This document shows positions 17,962 to 26,265 of a stretch of 64,000 nucleotides of DNA, one piece after another (position 1 is the first letter of the stretch; the number at the start of each line of letters is the position of its first letter). The translations under genes and the position numbers were made by a program. Under the pieces are notes generated by a model. It was not told the DNA's origin and made no database searches. It worked only from the letters and a program-made list of their open reading frames with translations. Origin of the DNA: Sphingomonas azotifigens NBRC 15497 (GTDB lineage: Bacteria; Pseudomonadota; Alphaproteobacteria; Sphingomonadales; Sphingomonadaceae); assembly GCF_002091475.1 (NCBI RefSeq), contig NZ_BCTR01000002.1, positions 42,576-106,575 of the forward strand. The letters run 5' to 3'.

Positions 17962-18837
17962 CTAGCCCCAATGGCGCCGGAGAAAATCGCGCATCCGGTC
18001 CGCGATCTCCCGCGCGTGCGTCTCCAGCGCGAAATGGCCTGTATCGAGCAGGTGCACCTCGGCGTCGGGCAGGTCGCGCCGGAATGCCTCGGCGCCCGCC
18101 GGCAGGAAGAACGGGTCGTTCGCGCCCCATATCGCCAGCAGCGGAGGTTGCCGCTCGCGCAGATAGGCATGGATGGCAGGGTAGAGGGCGACGTTGCGGG
18201 CATAGTCGGCGATCAGATCCAGCTGGATCGCGTCCTGCCCGGCGCGCGCGAGCAGCGCGGCATCCAGCCAATAGCCTTCGGGCGCGATCCGGCCTGGGTC
18301 CGGCGCGCCTTGGGTATATTGCCAGCGCGTGGTCTCGAGCGTGAGCATGCCGCGCATCGCGTCGCGGTTGGCGGGCGACGGGTCCGCCCAATAAGCGCGA
18401 GTCGGCGCCCAGCCCTCACTCATCCCCTCCGCATAGGCGTTGCCGTTCTGCGAGACGATCGCACGAATCGCGTCCGGACGCTCCAGGGCAAGGCGAAAGC
18501 CCACCGGTGCGCCGTAATCGAACAGGTACAGGGCATATCGGGTCAGGCCCAGCGCATCGCAAAAGGTGCCGAGGGTCTCGGCGAGGCGGTCGAAGCTGTA
18601 CACGAAGCCATCGGGGACCTCGGTGAAGCCGAAGCCCGGCAGGTCGGGCGCGATCACGTGATACCGGTCCGCCAGGCGCGGCATCAACGCGCGGAACTGG
18701 TGGGACGAGCTCGGAAAGCCGTGCAGCAACAGGATCACCGGCAGCCCGGGATCGCCCGCCGCGCGGTAGAAGAACGAGACGCCGGCCGCCTCGATCCGGT
18801 GGACCGTCGTCTCGAGCGGCTCGGTGGTGCGCTGCAT
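17962..18837 (-). CDS. Asp-nucleophile alpha/beta hydrolase (epoxide-hydrolase/dehalogenase-like), cytoplasmic
   Basis: A 291-residue hydrolase with the HGFPSSSHQFR oxyanion motif, DLPGFGFTE, and the nucleophile elbow LYLFDYGAPVG, where the nucleophile is Asp rather than Ser. It also has an acid Asp in WGANDPFFLP and the catalytic His in DTGHFALE. This catalytic set belongs to haloalkane dehalogenases and epoxide hydrolases. The ATG at 18837 (MQRTTEPL) has GAGG upstream; in-frame ATGs at 18903 and 18954 are alternatives. It is a clear paralogue of the divergent gene at 19045, which has a signal peptide; this copy has none. True substrate unknown. Confidence 0.8.
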   Translation of the reverse strand: MQRTTEPLETTVHRIEAAGVSFFYRAAGDPGLPVILLLHGFPSSSHQFRALMPRLADRYHVIAPDLPGFGFTEVPDGFVYSFDRLAETLGTFCDALGLTRYALYLFDYGAPVGFRLALERPDAIRAIVSQNGNAYAEGMSEGWAPTRAYWADPSPANRDAMRGMLTLETTRWQYTQGAPDPGRIAPEGYWLDAALLARAGQDAIQLDLIADYARNVALYPAIHAYLRERQPPLLAIWGANDPFFLPAGAEAFRRDLPDAEVHLLDTGHFALETHAREIADRMRDFLRRHWG

Positions 18838-19001
18838 GGATGCCTCATGGTGAAACGCCGACGCGGTGCCGGACGCGGTCCCATCTCCGCAGACAACAGG
18901 CATGGCGCAAGTAAATCGCTGTATATTAGGGTCTAGGTCGCCATCCCATTTCACGGGATTTTACCACACGCGACACCATCTTGCGCCCGACTTGGCTAGT
19001 T

Positions 19002-19034
19002 CTTGCGGGAACCGACACATGCCCAACCCGCAAG
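19002..19034 (+). promoter_or_regulatory. Inverted repeat overlapping the ribosome site of the exported hydrolase
   Basis: CTTGCGGG at 19002-19009 and CCCGCAAG at 19027-19034 are perfect 8-bp complements. The right arm overlaps the strong AAGGAG ribosome site (19032-19037) of the gene starting at 19045, so folding of the leader would hide it. Whether it regulates translation is inference. Confidence 0.35.
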
Positions 19035-19044
19035 GAGATCCTGC

Positions 19045-20019
19045 ATGAAACGACTGCTTACGGTCGCAGCGCTTGCTGCCGCGACGATCACCACCGCACC
19101 TGCGGCGCTTGCTTTACCCGAGGACGCGCCGCCGCCTCCCTCCATCAGCGTCCCGGTAATCCACTATCGCACCGCCATGATCGACGGGGTGAAGGTCTTC
19201 TATCGCGAGGCAGGCCCCGCGGACGGTCCGGTGGTCCTGCTGCTGCATGGCTTCCCCACCTCCTCGCACATGTTCCGCAACCTGATCCCGCTGCTCGCCG
19301 ACAAATATCGCGTCATCGCGCCCGACTATCCCGGCTATGGCCAGAGCGACGCGCCCGACCACAAGCAGTTCGCCTACACCTTCGCCAACCAGGCCGAGAT
19401 CGTCGACAAGCTGGTCACGCAGATCGGCGCCCGGCGCTACGCCCTGTACGTCAAGGATTACGGCGCGCCGATCGGCTACCGCCTCGCGCTCAAGCACCCG
19501 GAGCGGGTGAGCGGGCTGATCGTCCAGAACGGCAACGCCTATGACGAGGGCCTGCAATCGCCCTTCTGGGATCCGATCAAGGTTTATTGGCGCGACCGTT
19601 CGCAGAAGAACCGCGATGCGCTGAACAATCTCGTCACGCTCGACATCACCAAGTTCCAATATACCGACGGGATGGGCGACGTCGCCCGGATCAGCCCGGA
19701 CAACTGGGTGCACGACCAGGCGCTGCTCGACCGCCCCGGCAACCGCGACGTCCAGCTCGACATGCTCGGCGATTACAGCTCGAACGTGCCGCTCTACCCG
19801 CAATTTCAGGAATTTTTCCGCACCCGCCGGCCGCCGACGCTGATCGTCTGGGGCAAGAACGACAAGATCTTTCCAGAGGAAGGCGCGCATCCCTATCTGC
19901 GCGATCTGCCCAAGGCCGAGATCCACATCCTCGATTCCGGCCACTTCGCGCTGGAGGATCGGCTCGACGTGATGGCCCCGCTGATCCGAGACTTTCTCGA
20001 TCGCAATCTCACCAAGTAA
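19045..20019 (+). CDS. Asp-nucleophile alpha/beta hydrolase, exported paralogue
   Basis: A 324-residue protein with a Sec-type signal peptide ([20 protein letters not shown], then ALA) followed by a mature hydrolase closely parallel to the 17962-18837 protein. It shows [25 protein letters not shown], the nucleophile elbow [38 protein letters not shown] and the catalytic His in [10 protein letters not shown]. Asp is again the nucleophile. The ATG at 19045 has AAGGAG eight bases upstream. The two paralogues share a 207-bp divergent control region. Export suggests a substrate met in the periplasm; its identity is unknown. Confidence 0.82.
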   Translation: MKRLLTVAALAAATITTAPAALALPEDAPPPPSISVPVIHYRTAMIDGVKVFYREAGPADGPVVLLLHGFPTSSHMFRNLIPLLADKYRVIAPDYPGYGQSDAPDHKQFAYTFANQAEIVDKLVTQIGARRYALYVKDYGAPIGYRLALKHPERVSGLIVQNGNAYDEGLQSPFWDPIKVYWRDRSQKNRDALNNLVTLDITKFQYTDGMGDVARISPDNWVHDQALLDRPGNRDVQLDMLGDYSSNVPLYPQFQEFFRTRRPPTLIVWGKNDKIFPEEGAHPYLRDLPKAEIHILDSGHFALEDRLDVMAPLIRDFLDRNLTK

Positions 20020-20213
20020 TCGACGCTGCCGTGCCCGCGACATCAGTGCGTCGCGGGCGGCACATTGTGGCGGAGGCCCTGGCGCCTGCCTGTCTGGCCT
20101 TGGTCAATTCTGGTAAAACCAGCGCAGCGTCGGTCGCAATAAGATGGCCTGGCGATATAGCGCAGCAGCCGCGCGAGGATTGTCCCGGCGGCGCTGTAGA
20201 GAGGGAGTAACGG
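20020..20213. other. Intergenic region between two hydrolase genes
   Basis: 194 bp with no supported gene. A short dyad CTGGT-AAA-ACCAG lies at 20110-20122. No strong promoter or terminator pattern was recognised. Confidence 0.3.
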
Positions 20214-21188
20214 ATGTCGAAGCCGATGGGTTGGACGAGACGATCGACGCTGAAGACCATCGGTGCGATGGCGGGAACGAGCCTGTTCGGTGCCAATGCA
20301 TGGGCATGTTCCGCCAATATCCCCAGCAGCGACGGCTATGCTTCGGTACCGGGCGGCAAGATCTACTGGCGGCGGTTCGGCACCGGCGGCAAGACCCCGC
20401 TGCTCACGCTGCACGGCGGCCCGGGCGCGGCGCACAATTACCTGCTGTCGATGCAGGCGCTGGCCGACGAGCGCCCGGTGATCTTCTTCGACCAGCTGGG
20501 CTGCGGCAAGGCGGACGCGCCCGAGGACGAGGGCGTCTACACCATCCAGCGTGCGGTCGACGAAGTCGATGCGGTGCGCGAGGCGCTGGGGCTCCGACAG
20601 GTGGTGCTGTACGGCCATAGCTGGGGCACGCTGCTGGCAACCGAATATCTGTGCCAGGGCCGCGGGGTCGGCGTCGAGCGGCTGATCCTGGGCGGCGCCT
20701 TTGCGAGCATTCCCCAGGCGGTGGCCGGCATGCAGCGGCTGATCGCCGGCATGCCGAACGGTTTTGCCGCGCAGCTCCACGCGCTGGAGAAAGCGGGCAA
20801 GGCCGGTACGCCCGAATATGCAGCGCTCGTCCAGCAATTCTACGACCGCTTCCTGCTGCGCGTGCCGCCCACGCCGGAGGCCGCGGCAAGCTTCGAGGCG
20901 CTCGGCAAGTCGATCGCGTACCGGGTGCTCAACGGGCCGAACGAGTTCACCATTGTCGGGAAGATCAAGGACTGGGACCGCCGCAAGGACCTGAAGCGGA
21001 TCACCCAGAAGACGCTGCTGACCACCGGCGAATTCGACGAAGTGACGCTGGACTGCCACACCACGCTGCGCGACGGCCTGGGCGGCAAGGCGCGGCTGGC
21101 GGTGCTGAGCGGGTGCTCGCACATGACCATGATCGAGAAGCCGGAGCAATATAATGCCCTGCTGCGCAGTTTCCTGGCCGAACCCTGA
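20214..21188 (+). CDS. Proline-iminopeptidase-like alpha/beta hydrolase, Tat-exported
   Basis: A 324-residue S33-type hydrolase. The N-terminus TRRSTLKTIGAMAGTSLFGA carries a twin-arginine motif and an AWA-like cleavage site. The mature part has the S33 signatures HGGPGAAHNYLL, FFDQLGCGKAD and the nucleophile elbow YGHSWGTLLATEY. An acid residue lies in TGEFDEV and the His in SGCSHMTMIEKP. Family members release N-terminal proline or hydrolyse amides and lactones; the natural substrate here is unknown. Transcribed in the same direction as the exported hydrolase but 194 bp away, so probably its own unit. Confidence 0.82.
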   Translation: MSKPMGWTRRSTLKTIGAMAGTSLFGANAWACSANIPSSDGYASVPGGKIYWRRFGTGGKTPLLTLHGGPGAAHNYLLSMQALADERPVIFFDQLGCGKADAPEDEGVYTIQRAVDEVDAVREALGLRQVVLYGHSWGTLLATEYLCQGRGVGVERLILGGAFASIPQAVAGMQRLIAGMPNGFAAQLHALEKAGKAGTPEYAALVQQFYDRFLLRVPPTPEAAASFEALGKSIAYRVLNGPNEFTIVGKIKDWDRRKDLKRITQKTLLTTGEFDEVTLDCHTTLRDGLGGKARLAVLSGCSHMTMIEKPEQYNALLRSFLAEP

Positions 21189-21199
21189 TCGCGCGACAC

Positions 21200-21226
21200 C
21201 GTAGCGGCCTGCAGCAGGCCGCTACG
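21200..21226. terminator. Perfect 12-bp hairpin after the iminopeptidase gene
   Basis: CGTAGCGGCCTG and CAGGCCGCTACG form a perfect stem around a CAG loop, starting 12 bases after the stop codon. No T-run follows, so it is a strong RNA structure at a transcript end rather than a classical intrinsic terminator. Confidence 0.5.
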
Positions 21227-21384
21227 CGCTTCCGCGCTGCCTCAACAGAACCGCATGCGCCGGGTCGGCGATAGGTAGAGTTTGGCCCGTGGCTGCACAC
21301 CGAAGGCGTACCGGGCGTCGACACTCCGGACGAGGGCGTTGATCCGAACCCGCAGCCGGCCATGTACTTGTCCCCGCGCGCTTA

Positions 21385-21397
21385 GTGATATATTACG
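21385..21397 (+). promoter_or_regulatory. Probable GntR operator copy 1 (MFS promoter)
   Basis: GTGATATATTACG lies 39 bp ahead of the MFS start codon. Its exact reverse complement occurs at 23493-23505 in front of the divergent GntR/monooxygenase pair. The core GTGATATATTAC is nearly palindromic, as expected for a GntR dimer site. Confidence 0.55.
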
Positions 21398-21435
21398 GCG
21401 AATATATGCGCCAGTCAGGCTGAACGGAGAGGGTC

Positions 21436-22656
21436 GTGGCAAGCTTGCAGCATGAACAGAGCCGCCGGGCAGGCGCGCCACAAGGCTTGACCGTTGTGAT
21501 CGCGGGATTTTTGCCGATGATCGCGGTCGTTTCGATGTTTCCCGCCGTCCCGTCGATCATCGACCATTTCCACGACGATCCGACGGCAGGCTGGAAAGTG
21601 CCATGGATGGTCACGGCGCCGGGGCTCGCGATCGCGGTGATCGCCCCTTTCGCCGGCGCGCTCATCGATCGCTTCGGACGCCGCGCGCTGGTCGTCTGGT
21701 CCACCTTGCTCTACGCCATGGCGGGGACGGCGCCCTTCTTCCTCACCAGCCTGAATGCCATGTTCCTGTCACGCATTGCGCTCGGTATCGCCGAAGCGGC
21801 AATTCTCACGACGGTGAACACGCTGATCGCCGATTATTGGGACGAGCAGGGCCGAAGGCACTGGCTGAGCATCCAGGGCATGGTCGGCCCGTTCCTGGGC
21901 AGCGCGCTGATCCTGGGTTCCGGGTATCTCACGGGCATGCGGTGGAACGGGGTGTTCCTCATCTACCTGACCGCCTTCCCGATCTTCCTCGCCATGCTGG
22001 CATTCGTCTTCGAGCCGGACGTCGACGCCCCCCGCGCGACGGCGGAGCAGGGGCCGCACGACCGGCCTGCGTTCCCGGTCCGGAAGATCGGACGGATTGG
22101 CTTGGTGACTCTGTTCTGCTCGGCGCTTTATTATGTTTACGCCGTGAATGGCGGCCTGGCCTTTCGCGAGGTCGGCGTGGCTTCGTCCGACGAACTCGGC
22201 CGCATCACCTTCCTGCCGAGCCTCATGGTTTCCGTCGGGGCCGGCATCTTCTGGCTCACCGGCAAGCGTCGCTCGGAAGTCGCCTTCGTCCTCCTGCTTG
22301 GGCTGGTGGGTGCGGGCCTCTGCGTGATCGGTTTCGCTCCTGACTGGGAGTGGATGAGCGCGGGGGTGATGATCCAGCAGACCGGGGCTGGAATGATGAT
22401 CCTGGCGCTGGTCGCATGGGCGCAGCGCGAGCTTCCGGCGCAACATCGCGGGCGCGGCATGGGCGTCTGGACCGGCTGCTTCTTTCTCGGGCAGTTCCTG
22501 AGCCCGCCGCTCGTCACGTTGGCACAGACCGCCACCGGCAGCATGCAGGGCACCTTTGTCGCCGCCGGCATCATGGCCTTTGCGGGGATGCTGATCGCGC
22601 TCGGGTCGCTACTGCTGCGTGGAAACTCGGCAAAGCTGGCTGTCGTCGCGACCTAG
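21436..22656 (+). CDS. MFS transporter
   Basis: A 406-residue major facilitator protein with about twelve hydrophobic segments. The conserved loop between helices 2 and 3 is visible as GALIDRFGRRALVV. The start is the GTG at 21436, after GGAGAGG. It is likely a proton-driven importer or exporter of a small organic molecule. The shared 13-bp operator links it with the FAD monooxygenase, so uptake of that enzyme's substrate is the simplest idea. Substrate not predictable from sequence. Confidence 0.85.
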   Translation: MASLQHEQSRRAGAPQGLTVVIAGFLPMIAVVSMFPAVPSIIDHFHDDPTAGWKVPWMVTAPGLAIAVIAPFAGALIDRFGRRALVVWSTLLYAMAGTAPFFLTSLNAMFLSRIALGIAEAAILTTVNTLIADYWDEQGRRHWLSIQGMVGPFLGSALILGSGYLTGMRWNGVFLIYLTAFPIFLAMLAFVFEPDVDAPRATAEQGPHDRPAFPVRKIGRIGLVTLFCSALYYVYAVNGGLAFREVGVASSDELGRITFLPSLMVSVGAGIFWLTGKRRSEVAFVLLLGLVGAGLCVIGFAPDWEWMSAGVMIQQTGAGMMILALVAWAQRELPAQHRGRGMGVWTGCFFLGQFLSPPLVTLAQTATGSMQGTFVAAGIMAFAGMLIALGSLLLRGNSAKLAVVAT

Positions 22657-22719
22657 CGCTGGGGCTCGCAAACGCCACAGGATGCAGGCGGCAAGGCGAA
22701 TGCTTCGTGGGAACCAGGC

Positions 22720-23391
22720 CTAGCTGCCCTGCGTGTAGTCGAACCCCTTCTCGATGATGATCTCCGCGATTTTCGCGCGGCTTATCCTGATGAACTCGCT
22801 CGTGTCGTCGACCGACGGAATGGCGGCGTCGAACCGCGTTGCGAGCTCGAAGATGGTACGGACATCCTCGCCGTGATTGCTGATCGAATAAAAAATCCGG
22901 TCCATCTCCGCAGACAGATTCCGGTAGATTGTCTCAAGGTGCGGATTGCGCGTAGCCTCTACAAGCAGATCGAACCGTTGCCGCGAGAGTTGAATCCAGT
23001 GCTCGGGATTGAGCTTCGCCTTTCTGATCGCCCGCAAATGCTCGCGCTGGATGGCGTTCAGAACGGCGGCCTGCTCCGGCGTCATGCGCTCCTGTGCCAG
23101 CTGCATGATCAACGGCGACACGGCGCTCCAGACCGTGAAGAAGTCATCCACGGACTTCAAGGTAAGTCCAGCTACGCGATAGCCGCGGCGGGGGATCGTT
23201 TCGACGAGACCATCGTGGTTCAGCCGGTCCAAGGCCTCCCGCACCGGCATCGCCCCGAAGCCAATGTCCTTTGATATCTCTCGTTCGGTAAACCGCATGC
23301 GGGGTGGCATTTTGAGGGACACGATCCGCTGCCGCAGAACCGCATAGGCCTGGTCCGCCAGCGTCTGTTTTCGTCCCTCGGCCTCTGCCAT
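22720..23391 (-). CDS. GntR-family transcriptional regulator (FCD type)
   Basis: A 223-residue regulator. The N-terminal winged helix is clear (QAYAVLRQRIVSLKMPPRMR, EREISKDIGF, PVREALDRLNHDGLVE, PRRGYRVAGL), followed by an all-helical FCD-like ligand domain. The ATG at 23391 has GGAGG six bases upstream. It diverges from the FAD monooxygenase and converges on the MFS gene. A 17-bp perfect dyad lies 13 bases ahead of its start and a shared 13-mer lies further upstream, both candidate operators. FCD regulators usually repress and are released by an organic acid or its derivative; which one is unknown here. Confidence 0.87.
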   Translation of the reverse strand: MAEAEGRKQTLADQAYAVLRQRIVSLKMPPRMRFTEREISKDIGFGAMPVREALDRLNHDGLVETIPRRGYRVAGLTLKSVDDFFTVWSAVSPLIMQLAQERMTPEQAAVLNAIQREHLRAIRKAKLNPEHWIQLSRQRFDLLVEATRNPHLETIYRNLSAEMDRIFYSISNHGEDVRTIFELATRFDAAIPSVDDTSEFIRISRAKIAEIIIEKGFDYTQGS

Positions 23392-23404
23392 CCAGCACCT
23401 CCTG

Positions 23405-23421
23405 CTCGGCACCGTGCCGAG
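23405..23421. promoter_or_regulatory. 17-bp palindrome in the GntR gene leader
   Basis: CTCGGCAC-C-GTGCCGAG is a perfect 8+1+8 dyad just upstream of the GntR start. It may be an autoregulatory operator or an mRNA hairpin next to the ribosome site. Confidence 0.45.
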
Positions 23422-23492
23422 GGCGAACCATGCCCCCGTCGAGGAGCACTGGCAAGATTGGAACCCTTGACCCAAATTTGCGCGCATGCCAT

Positions 23493-23505
23493 CGTAATAT
23501 ATCAC
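23493..23505 (-). promoter_or_regulatory. Probable GntR operator copy 2 (monooxygenase promoter)
   Basis: CGTAATATATCAC is the exact reverse complement of the 13-mer in the MFS promoter, 2.1 kb away. It sits in the divergent region between the GntR and monooxygenase genes. An exact AT-rich 13-mer repeated at two promoters in such GC-rich DNA is unlikely by chance. Confidence 0.55.
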
Positions 23506-23562
23506 CAGCGCGGTGCAGCCGGCGATTGCCTTACGCACGCGGAAATTTCGGGAGAGGTCGAA

Positions 23563-24726
23563 TTGGCAAGGCCTGACAGGATTCTCATTGTCGGCGCGGG
23601 CATTGGCGGCCTGTGCACAGCGGTGGCGCTTGCGCAGATCGGCGCGGAAGTCGACGTCATCGATATCAAGCCGGACAACGCGGTGGCTGGTGTGGGATGG
23701 GGGCTGCGGACCAACGGCCTTCGTGCGCTGCGCGAGATCGGCCTTCTCGAACCGACGCTGTCGATCGGGTTTCCAACGCCGCCACTTTCCTATTTCGACA
23801 GGAACGGCCACCATGTCGTCGACATCCCGTACGGGCGCCAGCTCGACGGCATGCCCAACAACGTCCAGCTCCCCCGCCTGGGCTTCCTGGAGATGGCCAG
23901 CGCCCGCGCCCTGGAGGCCGGCTGCTCGATCCGAATGGCGACGACGGCAACCGACATCCAAGAGGATGCCGACGGCGTGACGGTGGAGTTGAGCGACGGA
24001 TCGTCGCATCGATATGATCTGGTGATCGGCTTTGACGGCATCAACTCGAGTATTCGCCGTTACCTGTTCGGCGAGACCTACGTCCCCGTTCGCAGCGGCG
24101 GCGTCGCCTGGCGTGCGCCGGTACGCGCCCCGGACTCGCTGAAGGGCGCCATATTCTGCCATGGCTTTGGCGGCAAAGTGGGCTTCGTACCGCTGGCCGG
24201 CGGCATGATGTACGTGATCGTCACCCATTACGAGCCAGGCCGCCCGCGTCACGACCCCGCGGCCTTCCCGCACATCATGCATCAGAGAGCGCGGGAGATG
24301 ATGGGAGACTCCGCATTCATGGCGGCGGAAATCGACTCGCTGCGCGCCGCCACCAACGTTGCGTACACGCCGCTCGATACGGTCCTGGTCCCCTATCCGT
24401 GGCACCGGGGGCGGGTCATGATCATGGGCGACGCCGCCCACGCCATGACGCCCTATCTCGGATCGGGCGCGGCGATGGCCATTGAAGACGGGGTGGTCTT
24501 TGCCAAGCTCCTGTGTTCGGACGACACGCTCTACGACGTACAAACCAAGTTCATGGCAAGACGGTACCCGCGCGTGAAGGCCATCTGGGACCAGTCGCTG
24601 AAGATGATGCACGAGGAATTCGATTCGGCGACACCCGAGGCGCTCGATCGAAGGCTTGCATATCTCGTGCACGAGGAGCCGGCCGTACTCGATTACATTC
24701 ACCGCATTCTGGAAAGTGAATATTGA
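23563..24726 (+). CDS. FAD-dependent aromatic-type monooxygenase (UbiH/salicylate-hydroxylase-like)
   Basis: A 387-residue class A flavoprotein hydroxylase. It has the N-terminal FAD motif ILIVGAGIGGLCTAVALAQ, the middle motif DLVIGFDGINSSIRR (the DG motif touching FAD and NADPH), and the second FAD motif GDAAHAMTPYLGSGAAMAIE. The start is the TTG at 23563, chosen because GGAGAGG lies five bases upstream and the Rossmann fold begins right after it. It overlaps the next gene by one base. It likely hydroxylates an aromatic or heteroaromatic ring; its specific substrate is unknown. The nearby AzgA-like permease leaves a purine-like substrate as an open possibility. Confidence 0.83.
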   Translation: MARPDRILIVGAGIGGLCTAVALAQIGAEVDVIDIKPDNAVAGVGWGLRTNGLRALREIGLLEPTLSIGFPTPPLSYFDRNGHHVVDIPYGRQLDGMPNNVQLPRLGFLEMASARALEAGCSIRMATTATDIQEDADGVTVELSDGSSHRYDLVIGFDGINSSIRRYLFGETYVPVRSGGVAWRAPVRAPDSLKGAIFCHGFGGKVGFVPLAGGMMYVIVTHYEPGRPRHDPAAFPHIMHQRAREMMGDSAFMAAEIDSLRAATNVAYTPLDTVLVPYPWHRGRVMIMGDAAHAMTPYLGSGAAMAIEDGVVFAKLLCSDDTLYDVQTKFMARRYPRVKAIWDQSLKMMHEEFDSATPEALDRRLAYLVHEEPAVLDYIHRILESEY

Positions 24727-26180
24727 TGAACACGAACCGTATCGCGAAGGTGTCGGTCCATGCGGGCGTTTCGACCGGCGACATGCGCAAGCTTCACGGA
24801 ACATCGGGCATTCCCGGGCCAGCGGCTGGAACGGACGGTGTTCCCGACATCCTGAACGTGTGGAAGGCTGCGCATGTAACGCTCGTTCGGTCGTATGATT
24901 GGGTTTCGAGGCTGGACACCGTCGATAACCCGAGGAGCCTGTTTCCCGACTGGTCCGCGGATCCCAGTGACCCAGCCAATTACAATTTCGACGCGACCGA
25001 TTCCTGGGTGCGGCAGGTCCGTTCGATCGGGGCGGATATCCTTTTCACGATCGCCAGCGAAATCCCGTCGAACAAGCAACCGATCGAGGACTTGGCGAAG
25101 TATGAGCAAGTCGTCGAAAACATCGTCCGCCACTATGTATGCGGATGGGGCAACGGCTTTACGGGGGCTGTGACGCACTGGGAATTCGGGGATCAGCCGG
25201 ACTTCGGGACGCTGCACTTCTCCGGTATCCCGGATCAATTCTATGAAATGTACGCGGCCGCGGCGCGCGCCGTGAAGCGTGTCGACGCCGGCCTGAAGTT
25301 CGGCGGCCCCTGTGTCGCCTTTCCACTGAACGAAGGTCCGTTCCGCGAAGGTTTTCTCGGGTTCATCAAAGACAAGTCGCTGCCTTTGGATTTCCTGTCC
25401 TGGATGTGGTACGCCGACAATTCACGCGATCCGCTTGATTTTCGAACGATTGCAGCAGACGTCCGCGCGATCCTCGACAAGCACGGCTTCGGCGATACCC
25501 AGCTTCTGCTCTCCTACTGGAGCATGACCGGCATCCCGACGGCCAAGTTCGAGGATTCCGAAAATGCAGCGTTCATCGCTGCAGCAGCCGTCTACTTGCA
25601 GGACTCGGCGGTCGACCAGGCGATCTTCTTCCGCGCCGATACCGGCACCGACTTTCACTACAATTTCAGGGATCCCGCCGGAATTTTCGAGGCCGACGGC
25701 AGCGAGAATGCGAGAACGAGCGCGTTCCGCCTGGTAGGACAGACGCTGGCCGCGACGGAGCGCCTCCCCAGCACGGGTGGCGATGAGAACGGATTTGCCG
25801 TGCTGGCCGGCCGCACCGCAAATGGGGATGTCATTCGCGTGCTGATCGCCAATTATGCGATCCCCGATGCGTACTTGATCGCCCGAGAGCGCGACGTGTT
25901 CGAATTCCAGGTGCCGATCGGCACCGAACGCGTGAACATGTCTTTGAATGTTCCTTCCAGGCGCGTGCACGCCGGCAGTGCCGGCTATACCGGCTATACG
26001 CTCGACATCACCGACATGCCCTGGGGCCAGGGCCGCCACAAAGTGGTTCGGTACCGGGCAGATGCGGATCATTTCGGCGACATCCTCGACTCGCAGGAAG
26101 GCGAAGGCGGTTCGATTACCATCCAAGGCACGCTGGCGGCACCGGGCGTGGAACTGATCGAAATCACTCGATCCTCATAA
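24726..26180 (+). CDS. GH39-like TIM-barrel protein lacking the usual catalytic glutamates
   Basis: A 484-residue protein that resembles glycoside hydrolase family 39 (beta-xylosidase/alpha-iduronidase fold): VWKAAHVTLVRSYDW, HYVCGWGNGFTGAVTHWEFG, FYEMYAAAARAVKRVD and a C-terminal beta-rich domain. Where GH39 enzymes have WNEPD with the acid/base Glu, this protein has GDQPD (Gln157). Where they have the nucleophile in a TEW strand, it has SYW (Tyr264). It may therefore bind rather than cut sugars, or use other chemistry. There is no signal peptide. The ATG at 24726 overlaps the monooxygenase stop, so the two are translationally coupled. Confidence 0.55.
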   Translation: MNTNRIAKVSVHAGVSTGDMRKLHGTSGIPGPAAGTDGVPDILNVWKAAHVTLVRSYDWVSRLDTVDNPRSLFPDWSADPSDPANYNFDATDSWVRQVRSIGADILFTIASEIPSNKQPIEDLAKYEQVVENIVRHYVCGWGNGFTGAVTHWEFGDQPDFGTLHFSGIPDQFYEMYAAAARAVKRVDAGLKFGGPCVAFPLNEGPFREGFLGFIKDKSLPLDFLSWMWYADNSRDPLDFRTIAADVRAILDKHGFGDTQLLLSYWSMTGIPTAKFEDSENAAFIAAAAVYLQDSAVDQAIFFRADTGTDFHYNFRDPAGIFEADGSENARTSAFRLVGQTLAATERLPSTGGDENGFAVLAGRTANGDVIRVLIANYAIPDAYLIARERDVFEFQVPIGTERVNMSLNVPSRRVHAGSAGYTGYTLDITDMPWGQGRHKVVRYRADADHFGDILDSQEGEGGSITIQGTLAAPGVELIEITRSS

Positions 26181-26265
26181 TCAAATAACGACCAATTCCA
26201 GACGATTGCCCGTTCCTTAAAAATAGATCGCCGAAATCGAGCGACAATATAGGGAGGATGTATTG

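Noticed and set aside
23563..24726. Calling the FAD monooxygenase a urate hydroxylase (HpxO) because of the nearby AzgA-like permease
   Set aside because: The general class A motifs do not separate urate from aromatic hydroxylases, and no other purine catabolic genes are present.
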